In this document: positions 14,785-23,056 of the stretch, in pieces
How the letters are laid out: each line of letters opens with the position of its first letter
Numbering within the stretch: position 1 is the stretch's first letter
The notes under the pieces: model-generated
What the model was told of the DNA's origin: nothing
What the model saw: the letters and a program-made list of their open reading frames with translations, nothing else
Database searches by the model: none
Program-made: the position numbers and the translations under genes
Assembly (NCBI GenBank): GCA_900319975.1
Contig: ONQP01000022.1
Coordinates: forward strand, 1-39,296
Length of the DNA: 39,296 nucleotides
Origin: an uncultured Bacteroidales bacterium
GTDB lineage: Bacteria; Bacteroidota; Bacteroidia; Bacteroidales; UBA932
Direction of reading: 5' to 3'

Positions 14785-16815
14785 GTGAACACTAAACACC
14801 ATTTTCTCTTTTTTATCGCGTGCGCGTTTTGCGTAGCCTGCACCCCAGTTTGTCATATTGTTTGGACCGAAGGCGTTACGGATCCCGAGAGTGGCCGTGC
14901 GCTCCATACGATGGAGATCCAGAACGCGCCGGCCGGTGCGGAGTGGACTGTCTGGTTCAGCCAGTTCCGCACGCCCGTCACGATGGAGGCGGACGCGCCC
15001 GGCAGCATCGAGCATATCAGCGGCACCCTGTACCGTGTCGTTCCGGCGGCTTCCCACGAATCCGTGATGACGCTGCGCTATGAGGCGCGGCCGCTGGTCA
15101 ACCAGTGCCGCGCGCCGGAAGGATTTTTCCTGCAGCGCAAGGGCGGCAAGCCCGTCGCCGTGACGGCCGAATACCGTTTCCTGCCGTCCGAGCCCGTCCA
15201 CAGTTTTGACTACACCCACGTGGAAACGGGTGTCTATGATATCATCCCCCGGCTCAAGGAGGTCCAGCGCCTGGAAGGCGAGACCGATCCCGCCGCGGAG
15301 CCGGCCGTCTCCTATGTCGACGGCCAGCGGCCGGGCTGGTACCGGATCACGCTCGCGGACGGTACCGTGCGCATCGAGGCGGCCGACGAAGACGGCGCTT
15401 ACTATGCGGGCGTCACGCTGGAACGCGTGCGCCGCAACGCGCAGGGCGCCGCGGTCCCGGCGGCCGTCGTCACCGACTGGCCGGACCTGCCCTGGCGCGG
15501 CCTGATGCTGGACGTGAGCCGCAACTTCACCCAGAAAGCCGACCTGCTGCGCCTGATCGACCTGATGGCCAGCTACAAGGCCAGCTTCCTGCACCTGCAC
15601 TTCGGCGACGACGAAGGCTGGCGCATCGAGATCGACGCCCTGCCGGAGCTCACCTCCTACGGCGCCCACCGCTGCCTGCCGGTCCTCCGCGAGGACGGCA
15701 CGATCGCCGAGCCGGACGGCCTCCAGCCGACCTACTGCGTCGCGGCGAAGCCCGGCGACGCCTCTCCCGGCAACGGCTACTATTCCCACGCCGACTTCGT
15801 CGAAATCCTCCGCTACGCCAACGAGCGCCATATCCGCATCATTCCCGAATTCGACACGCCGGGCCATTCCCGCGCCGCGGTCAAGTCGATGGAGGTGCGC
15901 GCTCAGCGGACCGGCGACCGCAGCTGCCTGCTCTACACCGACAACGTGATGAACGTGGCCCTGCCGTCCACCTATACTTTCTTCGAGACGGTCTTCGACG
16001 GCCTGATCGCGCTCTACGCCGAAGCCGGCGCGCCCCTCGACGCCATCCACATCGGCGGCGACGAGGTGCCGGACGGCGCCTGGACCGGCTCGCCGGCCTG
16101 CGCCGCGCTGATGGCCGCGAACGGCCGCACCGACATCGGCTGGCTGAAGGAGTACTTCCTGAACCGGCTGATGGACATCGCCGAGGCGCGCGGCATCAAG
16201 TTGGGCGGCTGGCAGGACGTCTGCCAGCACGTCGAGCCCGCCACGCTCGCGCGGCTCCGCGACAACCTCGCCCTCACCAACCTCTGGACCGTGTCCCACG
16301 GCCGCGACGTGCTCCCTTACGAGTTCGCCGCCGAGGGCCTGCCCGTCGTTATCTCCAGCGCCCCCAACTGCTACATGGACTTTGCCTACAACTACGGCAA
16401 GACCGAGCGCGGGCACTCCTGGGGCGGCTTCGTGGACGAGCGCCGCAGTTTCTCCCTGCAGCCCTACGACATGTATCGCTCCGTGCGTTGGGACGACTAC
16501 TGCAATCCGGTCGACCTGACCCGTTCCGGCGAGGGCAAGCCGGCGCTCACGCCCGCTTCCCGGCCGTACATCCTGGGTGTCGAAGGTCACCTCTGGGCCG
16601 AGACCATCCGCTGCTTCGACCACGTGACCTATTACTTCTTCCCGAAGTCGCTCGGCCTGTTCGAGCGCGGCTGGAACGCCAGCCCGTCCTGGGCCGGTAC
16701 GACCGCCCCGGACGACCCGGCGTTCGTCGCCGACTTCGACCGCTTCTTCAGCATCGTGACGGACCACGAGTATCCCTATTACGACAGCCTCGGTATTTCT
16801 TATCACCGCCACTGA
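14785..16815 (+). CDS. GH20 beta-N-acetylhexosaminidase lipoprotein
   Basis: The enzyme removes terminal beta-linked GlcNAc (or GalNAc) by substrate-assisted catalysis. I choose the GTG at 14785: it gives the lipoprotein signal NTKHHFLFFIACAFCVAC and follows the promoter by 25 nt, making 676 residues. The non-catalytic N-terminal part is followed by a GH20b-type domain ending near VVTDWPDLPWRGLMLDVSRNF, which opens the barrel. LHLHFGDDEGWRIEI and IIPEFDTPGHSRAA are barrel motifs, and the catalytic pair is D426-E427 in HIGGDEVPDGAW. C-terminal ILGVEGHLWAETI also fits. A regulator gene starts one nucleotide after its stop. The rare GTG start and an unusually cysteine-rich signal are the only oddities. 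Confidence 0.93.
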   Translation: MNTKHHFLFFIACAFCVACTPVCHIVWTEGVTDPESGRALHTMEIQNAPAGAEWTVWFSQFRTPVTMEADAPGSIEHISGTLYRVVPAASHESVMTLRYEARPLVNQCRAPEGFFLQRKGGKPVAVTAEYRFLPSEPVHSFDYTHVETGVYDIIPRLKEVQRLEGETDPAAEPAVSYVDGQRPGWYRITLADGTVRIEAADEDGAYYAGVTLERVRRNAQGAAVPAAVVTDWPDLPWRGLMLDVSRNFTQKADLLRLIDLMASYKASFLHLHFGDDEGWRIEIDALPELTSYGAHRCLPVLREDGTIAEPDGLQPTYCVAAKPGDASPGNGYYSHADFVEILRYANERHIRIIPEFDTPGHSRAAVKSMEVRAQRTGDRSCLLYTDNVMNVALPSTYTFFETVFDGLIALYAEAGAPLDAIHIGGDEVPDGAWTGSPACAALMAANGRTDIGWLKEYFLNRLMDIAEARGIKLGGWQDVCQHVEPATLARLRDNLALTNLWTVSHGRDVLPYEFAAEGLPVVISSAPNCYMDFAYNYGKTERGHSWGGFVDERRSFSLQPYDMYRSVRWDDYCNPVDLTRSGEGKPALTPASRPYILGVEGHLWAETIRCFDHVTYYFFPKSLGLFERGWNASPSWAGTTAPDDPAFVADFDRFFSIVTDHEYPYYDSLGISYHRH

Positions 16816-16816
16816 T

Positions 16817-17986
16817 ATGCTGCACCTGCTTTTCATCACCGACTTCACGGAGTCCTTCCCGAACAAGCTCCTCCAGGGCATCGTGCGCTATTCCCGGCGC
16901 AAGGAACAATGGGCCATCTGCCGCATGCCGCCCGCCTTCAAGGAGAAGATCGGCCTGCCGGGCGTGGTCAAGTTCGCCAAAGACTGGGGCGCTGACGCCG
17001 TCATCGGCCAGTTCGAGGAGACCGACGACATCAGCCTCTTCCGCAAGAACGGCATCGTGGTCGTGGCCCAGGATTTCAAGAAACGCTTCCAGACCATCCC
17101 CAACATCACGGCGGATTATCTGGGGACGGGCCGGATGGCCGCGCGTTTCTACATCGACCGCGGCTTCCGCAATTTCGGCTTCTTCGGTTTCAACGAAGTC
17201 TGCTGGTCGGACGAGCGCTGCGAGGGCTTCCGCCGCGAGGTGGAGGCGGCCGGTTACGGCGACTCCTTCTACGCCTACAACCTGCAGGAAATCGACCATC
17301 TGTGGTACTATGAGCGCGACCGCCTGCGCGAATGGCTGCAGATGATCCCCAAGCCGATCGGCATCATGGCCTGCGACGACAACCAGGGCAACAACCTGAT
17401 CGAGGCCTGCCACGCCGCCGGCATCCAGATCCCGGGCGACGTCTCCATCATGGGCGTGGACAACGATGAGCTGCTCTGCAACCTCGGAAGTACCACCCTG
17501 TCCAGCATCTTCGTGGACATCGAGGAAGGCGGCTACCGGACGGCCGAGCTCATCGAGAAGCTCGTCGCCAATCCGGACGCCCCGTACGAGGACATCGTCC
17601 TGAAGCCCGTCAAGCTCGTCGGGCGCATCTCCACGGCGGCTTTCGCCACGGACGACGCCCAGATCCAGAAGGCGGTCCAGTTCATCCACCGCAACTACCA
17701 GAAGAAGATTTCCGTCAAGGACGTGATCGCGGAGGTCGCCCTGTCCCGCCGCCTGCTGGAGCGCCGCTTCAAGACCGTGACCGGGCAGACCCTCTACCAA
17801 TATATTTCCGACCTGAAGATCAAGCGCTTCGCCGAGCTGCTCCTGGACACCGACGACCAGGTCGTGGGCATCGCCCTCTCCCTGGGCGAGAACGACACCA
17901 AGAGCATTTCCCGCCGGTTCAAGCAGATCTACGGCTGCTCGCCGAACGAATGGCGCGAACGGAACCAACAAAAACGTAAAATATGA
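16817..17986 (+). CDS. XylR-like transcriptional regulator (LacI-type sensor + AraC HTH)
   Basis: This 389-residue cytoplasmic regulator has a LacI/periplasmic-binding-protein-like sensor (about 1-275; LLFITDFTESFPNKLLQGIV at the start, PIGIMACDDNQGNNLIEACH and IPGDVSIMGVDNDELLCNL in the middle) and a C-terminal AraC double helix-turn-helix (about 285-385; VKDVIAEVALSRRLLERRFK and SLGENDTKSISRRFKQIYG). The architecture matches E. coli XylR, an activator that binds sugar. The gene lies 1 nt after the GH20 gene and overlaps the next gene in ATGA. It is the only transcription factor in the amino-sugar locus, so I infer that it binds the three 27-bp sites and responds to an amino sugar. Neither the ligand nor the binding site has been shown. 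Confidence 0.9.
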   Translation: MLHLLFITDFTESFPNKLLQGIVRYSRRKEQWAICRMPPAFKEKIGLPGVVKFAKDWGADAVIGQFEETDDISLFRKNGIVVVAQDFKKRFQTIPNITADYLGTGRMAARFYIDRGFRNFGFFGFNEVCWSDERCEGFRREVEAAGYGDSFYAYNLQEIDHLWYYERDRLREWLQMIPKPIGIMACDDNQGNNLIEACHAAGIQIPGDVSIMGVDNDELLCNLGSTTLSSIFVDIEEGGYRTAELIEKLVANPDAPYEDIVLKPVKLVGRISTAAFATDDAQIQKAVQFIHRNYQKKISVKDVIAEVALSRRLLERRFKTVTGQTLYQYISDLKIKRFAELLLDTDDQVVGIALSLGENDTKSISRRFKQIYGCSPNEWRERNQQKRKI

Positions 17987-19902
17987 CCCATCGACTTCTC
18001 ATCCTGCCCCTGCTGGCGCTCTGCCTGAGCGCAGGGGCCCAGCAAACCGACATCCTCGACCAGCTCCAGGCGCATCCGGAGTACCTTTCCGGGACGGACT
18101 ACCTCTGTCCGACCGGTCCGGTCGAGCTGACGCGCGCGCCCAAGGGCTACGAGCCCTTCTACATCAGCCATTACGGCCGTCACGGCGCCCGCTATGCCTG
18201 GCAGAGCGACATCTATGACAAGATCAACGAAGTGTTCGGGACCGCCGCCGAAGGCGACAACCTGACGGCGCTCGGCGCCTCCTTCAAGGAGCGCTTCGAC
18301 GGGCTTTACCCGTCCGTGCGCTATCGCGTCGGCGACCTTTCCCGCAAGGGCTGGCAGCAACAGCAGGAGCTGGCCGGGCGGATGTACGCCAATTTCCCGA
18401 AGGTGTTCGGGAAGGGTGCGGAAGTGCGCGCCTGGACCTCCACTTCCACGCGCTGCGTGATGACGATGTCCGCCTTCTGCCTCGGGCTGAAAGCGCAGGA
18501 TGCGAAGCTGGACATCTTTGAGAATTTCGGCGTCAGCTTCCTGCCTGCCATCCTGCCGCTCGACGGCAAGAATCCTTTCCGCAACGACAGCTACCTCCGC
18601 ACGCCCCTCCGCTTCGAGGAGACCTGGGAGCAGTATGTCGAGCGCACGGTGGACTGGCGCGCCATCCTGGGCCGCCTCTTCAAGGAGCCTTTCAAGGCCG
18701 TTCCGGAGGCTGAGGGCTGGGACTTCGTGTCCTACCTCTACTTCTTCGCCGGCGGCATGGACGGCATCGACACCGACCTGGATTTCACGGACATTTTCAC
18801 CCCCGAGGAGCGCGTCGCGCTCTGGAAGGTGGACGACTTCCAGTTCTACGCCAACGCCTGGCCCACGCACCTGGGCTACCAGCCGATTGTCGAAGACATC
18901 ATCGCCAAGGCCGACGAACGCATCGCCAGCGGCACCAAGGGCGCCGACCTGCGCTTCGGTCACGACTACACCTTCCTCCCGCTGCTGATGACCCTCGACG
19001 TCAACGGCTTCGGCCACGACGTCGCCGATCCGGACGAGATCCCGGTCTGGTGCCAGCTGCACGAGGTGCCGATGGGCGCCAACCTCCATTTCGTCTTCTA
19101 CCGCAGCAAGCGTTCGCCGAAGGTCCTCTTCAAGGTCCTGCTCAACGGCCGCGAGGCCCGGCTCCCGCTGCCGACGGACAACTGGCCCTACTACGACTGG
19201 GATGCCTTCAAGCAGCAGGCCGCCCTGCCCGTGATGGGCGACTATACCACGGTCGATACGCAGGTCCCTGAGGTGTCCGGCCTCTGCCTGGCGCCGGACG
19301 GCAACGGGATGCTGGCCGCGTCCGACGAGAAGGGCGTCTACGCCGTCAGCTGGACGGGCGAGACGCGGCCCTTCTTCGTGGAGCGCCATATGGACTGCGA
19401 AGGCGTCACGATCGACCCGGCCACCCGCGATGTCTACTATGTTGTCGAAGGCCGGCAGGAAATCCGGCGGCTGCGCGCCCCGGAATACAAGGAATCCGAA
19501 TTGCTCGGGGTGATCAAGGAAGCGGGCTACCGGACCAACAGCGGCCTGGAGGCCATCACCTGGATGAACGACGGCACGCTGCTGGTCGGCAACCAGGCGG
19601 AGCCGCGCCTGCTGATCCGCTTCTCGCCGACCGAGGGCATCCTCGACCGGGTGGAGCTCACCGAAGGCATCGAAGATATCTCCGGCCTCTGCTACGACCC
19701 GGTGCGCAACGCGCTCTGGATTCCGGACAGCGAGCTCCGCACGATCAATCTCTGCACCCTGGAAGGCAAGGTGATCGCCTCCTACCCGGTGCCCTTCATC
19801 GATAACGGAGAAAGCTTGTACGTGGACCGCGACCGCCAGTGCATCTGGGTGGGCGACGATACCACGTCCAAGCTCTACAAGATCAGTTTCAAGAACCTAT
19901 AA
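17983..19902 (+). CDS. Secreted histidine phosphatase fused to a phytase-like/SdiA-regulated beta-propeller
   Basis: This 639-residue exported protein (signal peptide 1-19, ending SAGAQ) has two parts. Residues 20 to about 415 are a branch-2 histidine phosphatase with SHYGRHGARYAW (R66-H67-G68) and LRFGHDYTFLPLL (H327-D328). Residues 428-639 are a beta-propeller half with repeated blades such as VSGLCLAPDGNGMLAASDE, CEGVTIDPATRDVYYVVEG, LEAITWMNDGTLLVGNQ and ISGLCYDPVRNALWIPDSE, resembling the SdiA-regulated and esterase-like-phytase families. Both parts are in one uninterrupted frame. The start overlaps the regulator stop (ATGA), and the stop overlaps that of the convergent nagB by 6 bp. It probably dephosphorylates a sugar or inositol phosphate, with the propeller binding ligand or adding a second activity; both points are inferred. 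Confidence 0.85.
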   Translation: MTHRLLILPLLALCLSAGAQQTDILDQLQAHPEYLSGTDYLCPTGPVELTRAPKGYEPFYISHYGRHGARYAWQSDIYDKINEVFGTAAEGDNLTALGASFKERFDGLYPSVRYRVGDLSRKGWQQQQELAGRMYANFPKVFGKGAEVRAWTSTSTRCVMTMSAFCLGLKAQDAKLDIFENFGVSFLPAILPLDGKNPFRNDSYLRTPLRFEETWEQYVERTVDWRAILGRLFKEPFKAVPEAEGWDFVSYLYFFAGGMDGIDTDLDFTDIFTPEERVALWKVDDFQFYANAWPTHLGYQPIVEDIIAKADERIASGTKGADLRFGHDYTFLPLLMTLDVNGFGHDVADPDEIPVWCQLHEVPMGANLHFVFYRSKRSPKVLFKVLLNGREARLPLPTDNWPYYDWDAFKQQAALPVMGDYTTVDTQVPEVSGLCLAPDGNGMLAASDEKGVYAVSWTGETRPFFVERHMDCEGVTIDPATRDVYYVVEGRQEIRRLRAPEYKESELLGVIKEAGYRTNSGLEAITWMNDGTLLVGNQAEPRLLIRFSPTEGILDRVELTEGIEDISGLCYDPVRNALWIPDSELRTINLCTLEGKVIASYPVPFIDNGESLYVDRDRQCIWVGDDTTSKLYKISFKNL

Positions 19903-20694
19903 ACGGTTCTCCGCGGCCTCCACGGCCTTGAAATAGCGGTAGCTGTTGACTTTCACCTCGCCGATCGCAGCCTCGTCGCAGACGATGATGCCGGCGGGGT
20001 GATTCTGTAATGCGCTCACGGTGTTGTAGTGGGACATCGGGCCTTCGATGGCGCTGGCCAGGGCGCGCGCCTTCTTGGAGCCGAAGGCGAGGATGACCAC
20101 CTCGCGCGCGTCCATCACGGTGGCGACGCCCACGGACATCGCCTGGGCGGGCACGGCCTCGGGGTCGCCGCCGAAGAAGCGGGAGTTGACCTCGCGGGTG
20201 TCCTGCGTGAGGGTGACCAGACGCGTGCGGGAAGTGAGCGGGGAGAACGGCTCGTTGAAGGCGATGTGGCCGTCCTCGCCGATGCCGCCGAGGAAGAGGT
20301 CGATGCCGCCCGCCTGCTCGATGGCGCGCTCGTAGGCGGCGCACTCCGCGGCCGGGTCGGCGGCGTTGCCGTTGAGGATATGGATGTTCTCCAGCGGCTC
20401 GTCGATGTGGTCGAACAGGTTCTTGAACATGAAGGAATGGTAGCTCTCGGGGTGCTCCACCGGCAGGCCGGCGTATTCGTCCATGTTGAAGGAGATGACG
20501 TTCTTGAAGGAGATTTCGCCGGCCTTGACCATGCGGACGAGTTCGGCGTAGGTGTTGAGCGGGGTGGAGCCGGTGGGCAGGCCCAGGACGAAGGGCTTGT
20601 CGGTCCGGGCGGCTTTCTCCCGGATGCGGGAGGCGATGTAGTGCGCGGCCCAAAGGCCGCCCTCCCTGGCATTGTCGCGAATGATGACTTTCAT
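19897..20694 (-). CDS. nagB: Glucosamine-6-phosphate deaminase
   Basis: NagB converts glucosamine-6-phosphate to fructose-6-phosphate and ammonia, the last step linking amino sugars to glycolysis. The 265 residues align with E. coli NagB in numbering: D72 in NMDEYAGLP, and D141, H143 and E148 in GIGEDGHIAFNEP are all present, so it should be active. The phosphate-binding loop LGLPTGSTPLNTY (37-49) and the C-terminal SALQNHPAGIIVCDEAA are also typical. It is the second gene of an operon, 4 nt after the NagB-LmbE fusion, driven from the promoter near 22644 under operator site 3. No nagA deacetylase is seen in the window. The gene end overlaps the convergent phosphatase by 6 bp. Confidence 0.95.
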   Translation of the reverse strand: MKVIIRDNAREGGLWAAHYIASRIREKAARTDKPFVLGLPTGSTPLNTYAELVRMVKAGEISFKNVISFNMDEYAGLPVEHPESYHSFMFKNLFDHIDEPLENIHILNGNAADPAAECAAYERAIEQAGGIDLFLGGIGEDGHIAFNEPFSPLTSRTRLVTLTQDTREVNSRFFGGDPEAVPAQAMSVGVATVMDAREVVILAFGSKKARALASAIEGPMSHYNTVSALQNHPAGIIVCDEAAIGEVKVNSYRYFKAVEAAENRL

Positions 20695-20698
20695 ATCG

Positions 20699-22624
20699 TT
20701 AACAGAGTTTCAGGAATACTTCGATGGCCTGGTACTCGGCCATGCCGAGGCTGTCGTACTGGCGTGCGGTGTTCTGCGTGCGCTCCTCGGCGCGCTGCCA
20801 GAACTCGCGCGGGTCTTCGCCCGGGAAGGGGACGATGTCCTTCTGCGAGAGGTGGCGGAAGATGGCGTGGCGCTTCATGACCACTTCTCCCGGGCTCAGG
20901 GGGACGGCCATGTCCACGCGGCCGATCTCCCACTCCATCCAGGCGCCGCGGTAGAGCCAGATGTGCGTTTCGGAGAGCCAGGCGTTGCCCTCGGCGCGCA
21001 GCTGCTCGACGGCCTCCAGCGCCGCCTCGGTGCACACGCGGTGCGTGCCGTGCGGGTCGGCGAGGTCGCCGGCCATGAAGAACATATGCGGCTTGAGCGA
21101 GCGGATCAGGTCTTTGATGATGTCCACGTCCGCCTGCGTGCAGGGGTTCTTCTTGATGCTGCCGGACTCGTAGAAGGGCAGGTTGAGGAAATGGGCGTTG
21201 GTGTCGGGGTTGAGGCCGAAGGAGCGGACGGCGGCGCGGGCCTCGCTGCGGCGGATTGCCGCCTTGAGGTCCAGCAGCTCCCGCGGTTCGGGCTCGCCCG
21301 GGACCTTGGCGTCCACCAGGGCCTGGACGGCGTCGTAGCGGTCGGCCATGCCGAGCATCGACGCGGCGTCGAAGTGCTGGAGCACCACGTCGTCGTGGAC
21401 GGCGACGTTGCCGGAGGTCTCGTAGGCCACGTGTACGTCGTGTCCCTGGGAGACGAGCCGGATGAAGGTGCCGCCCATCGAGATGACGTCGTCGTCGGGG
21501 TGCGGCGAGAAGAGGAGCACCGTCTTGGGATACGGGGTGGCGGCGACCGGACGCGTGCTGTCGTCGGCGTTCGGCTTGCCGCCCGGCCAGCCGGTGATGG
21601 TATGCTGGAGGTCGTTGAAGACCTCGATGTTGATCTTGTCGAAAGGCCCGGCGTACTCGAGCAGCTCGCCCAGGGAGTTCTCCAGGTAGTCCTTGTCCGT
21701 GAGCTTGAGGATCGGCTTGCCGACGACGCCGCACAGCCAGACGACGGCCTTGCGGATGAGCTTCGGCGTCCAGTCGCAGGGGCCGACCAGCCAGGGGGCC
21801 ACCACGCGGGTCAGCTGGCTGCCGCCCGTGGCGTCCGTGAAGAAGCGGATGTGGTCGTGGCGCTGCAGCAGCGAGGCGGGGCAGGCGGTGGTGATCTCAC
21901 CCTCGGCGATGGCCTTGACGGCCCCGGCCTTGTCTTCGCCCCAGGCCATCAGGATGATGTGCCCGGCGGAGAGCATCGTGCCGATGCCCATCGTGATGGC
22001 GCTCTGAGGCGTGACCGACAGGTCGCTGCCGAAATTGCGCGCCTGGCGTTTGCGGGAGCTGTAGGAGAGGCGTACGGTGCGGGTGCGCGTCTTCTCGTTG
22101 CTGCCGGCTTCGTTGAAGCCCAGCTGGCCTTCCTCGCCGATGCCGATCACCAGCAGGTCCAGGCCGCGGGCCAGTTTGTCGAACGCGGCGCAGTAGTCGG
22201 AGACCTCCGCCTGCGGCACCGTGCCGTCGGGGATGTGGATGTGTTCCGGGAGAATGTCCACCTGGTCCAGCAGCGCCTCGTGGAGGCGGTGGTTGCGGCT
22301 CTGGGCTTCGTCGCCGGAAGAAGGGTAGTATTCGTCGATGGAGACGACCTCCACGTTGCGGAAAGACACCTCGCCGGCGCGGAACCGGCGGGCGAGCTCT
22401 TCATAGAGCGGAGCCGGCGTGACGCCGGTCGTGAGGCCCAGCCGGAACAGGCGCCCCTCGCACTGGTTGATGGCCGTGACGATCAGGTCGGCGACGGCCG
22501 ACGCGGCCGGCCCGGCCTCCGGATAGATGTCCGTCCAGATTTTCTCGTAATTATGCAGAATGCCGGCCGGGAGATCCTTCTCGACCAGGCCGCCTTCGTA
22601 AGGTAGAATGAATGGCTTGTTCAT
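20699..22624 (-). CDS. NagB-like domain fused to LmbE/PIG-L deacetylase
   Basis: This 641-residue protein joins a glucosamine-6-phosphate-deaminase-like domain (about 40-290) to an LmbE/PIG-L zinc deacetylase domain (about 365-600), a fusion known in Bacteroidota. The deacetylase metal site SPHPDDDVISMGG (373-385; H375, D377, D378) and DPHGTHR are intact, so removal of N-acetyl groups from a GlcNAc derivative is plausible. The NagB-like domain keeps SIDEYYP (D97) and the later glutamate E172, but the catalytic segment reads GIGEEGQLGFNE, replacing the aspartate by E165 and the histidine by Q167. It may be inactive as a deaminase. I chose the ATG at 22624, just after the promoter; a longer frame upstream crosses the operator. 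The gene heads the operon with nagB. Confidence 0.88.
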   Translation of the reverse strand: MNKPFILPYEGGLVEKDLPAGILHNYEKIWTDIYPEAGPAASAVADLIVTAINQCEGRLFRLGLTTGVTPAPLYEELARRFRAGEVSFRNVEVVSIDEYYPSSGDEAQSRNHRLHEALLDQVDILPEHIHIPDGTVPQAEVSDYCAAFDKLARGLDLLVIGIGEEGQLGFNEAGSNEKTRTRTVRLSYSSRKRQARNFGSDLSVTPQSAITMGIGTMLSAGHIILMAWGEDKAGAVKAIAEGEITTACPASLLQRHDHIRFFTDATGGSQLTRVVAPWLVGPCDWTPKLIRKAVVWLCGVVGKPILKLTDKDYLENSLGELLEYAGPFDKINIEVFNDLQHTITGWPGGKPNADDSTRPVAATPYPKTVLLFSPHPDDDVISMGGTFIRLVSQGHDVHVAYETSGNVAVHDDVVLQHFDAASMLGMADRYDAVQALVDAKVPGEPEPRELLDLKAAIRRSEARAAVRSFGLNPDTNAHFLNLPFYESGSIKKNPCTQADVDIIKDLIRSLKPHMFFMAGDLADPHGTHRVCTEAALEAVEQLRAEGNAWLSETHIWLYRGAWMEWEIGRVDMAVPLSPGEVVMKRHAIFRHLSQKDIVPFPGEDPREFWQRAEERTQNTARQYDSLGMAEYQAIEVFLKLC

Positions 22625-22643
22625 AGCGGATGTGCTTGAATTA

Positions 22644-22651
22644 CAAAGATA
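22644..22651 (-). promoter_or_regulatory. Promoter -7 box of the NagB-LmbE - nagB operon
   Basis: On the minus strand the box is TATCTTTG, matching TAnnTTTG, 19 nt before the ATG at 22624. There is no TTTG at -33, which fits dependence on an activator bound at site 3. Confidence 0.7.
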
Positions 22652-22682
22652 ACGATTCGTTTTAGAAAATCGGTGCGGTAAT

Positions 22683-22709
22683 TGCGAAATCCGACACGCA
22701 ATTTGCGCA
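22683..22709 (-). promoter_or_regulatory. Locus operator, site 3 (NagB-LmbE - nagB)
   Basis: The site has CACGCAATTTGCG with the perfect palindrome CGCAATTTGCG and GCGAAAT on its left (plus-strand reading). It is in the same orientation as sites 1 and 2 and starts 31 nt upstream of the -7 box. Confidence 0.72.
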
Positions 22710-22845
22710 TTTCTCCGCCGACCCCTCCCGCCTCCTCCTTCCGCCCGTTCCCCCCACCTTTGCCTTCCACCTTCGCCTTCCACCTTATCCCTTTACCTTA
22801 TCGCTCCGTCCGCCCCGCCACCTTCCCTGCTGCTTCATCCCGGCG
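22710..22845. other. Pyrimidine-rich low-complexity tract
   Basis: The plus strand is strongly biased to C and T, with short repeats such as CCTTCGCCTTCCACCTT and CCTTTGCCTTCCACCTT near 22755-22790. No gene, promoter or terminator is recognised. The tract lies between operator site 3 and element copy B, and together with them fills the gene-free stretch 22625-23056. Confidence 0.6.
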
Positions 22846-22962
22846 CCCTGTTTTCGTATGCTGCTGATTATCAGGTCTTTCTAGTTTTGCTTTGGGGAAT
22901 TATCCCCTAAGCAAAAATCACAATGTGCTCATTAACAAGCGCTTGCAAAAACGCTTCTTCCA
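22846..22962 (+). repeat. Conserved intergenic element, copy B (strand arbitrary)
   Basis: This is the second copy of the element at 2081-2195. The central hairpin pairs GCTTTGGGG (22889-22897) with CCCCTAAGC (22904-22912); the loop differs (AATTAT against CGTTTT) while the stem is unchanged. The end sequences TGTTTTCGTA (22849-22858) and TGCAAAAAC (22944-22952) form a weaker inverted repeat than in copy A. Confidence 0.8.
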
Positions 22963-22965
22963 GAG

Positions 22966-23016
22966 ATGCCCGATCAGGTCGGGCATGACAGGGATGGTCG
23001 GGCATGACGGGTCGGG
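22966..23016 (+). repeat. Palindromic repeat ATGCCCGA...TCGGGCAT with degenerate copies
   Basis: ATGCCCGA (22966-22973) and TCGGGCAT (22979-22986) form an 8-bp hairpin around TCAGG. It is followed by GGTCGGGCATGAC and a partial GGTCGGGCA. The same unit, with matched changes in both arms, is found inside ftsK at 32973-33020. Confidence 0.8.
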
Positions 23017-23042
23017 CAAGGGGGGAATCTGCATCTTTTTTC

Positions 23043-23050
23043 TATCTTTG
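23043..23050 (+). promoter_or_regulatory. Promoter -7 box of the addB-addA-lolA operon
   Basis: TATCTTTG fits the -7 consensus and lies only 6 nt before the ATG at 23057, so the message is probably leaderless. No -33 TTTG is seen. Confidence 0.6.
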
Positions 23051-23056
23051 TAGAAT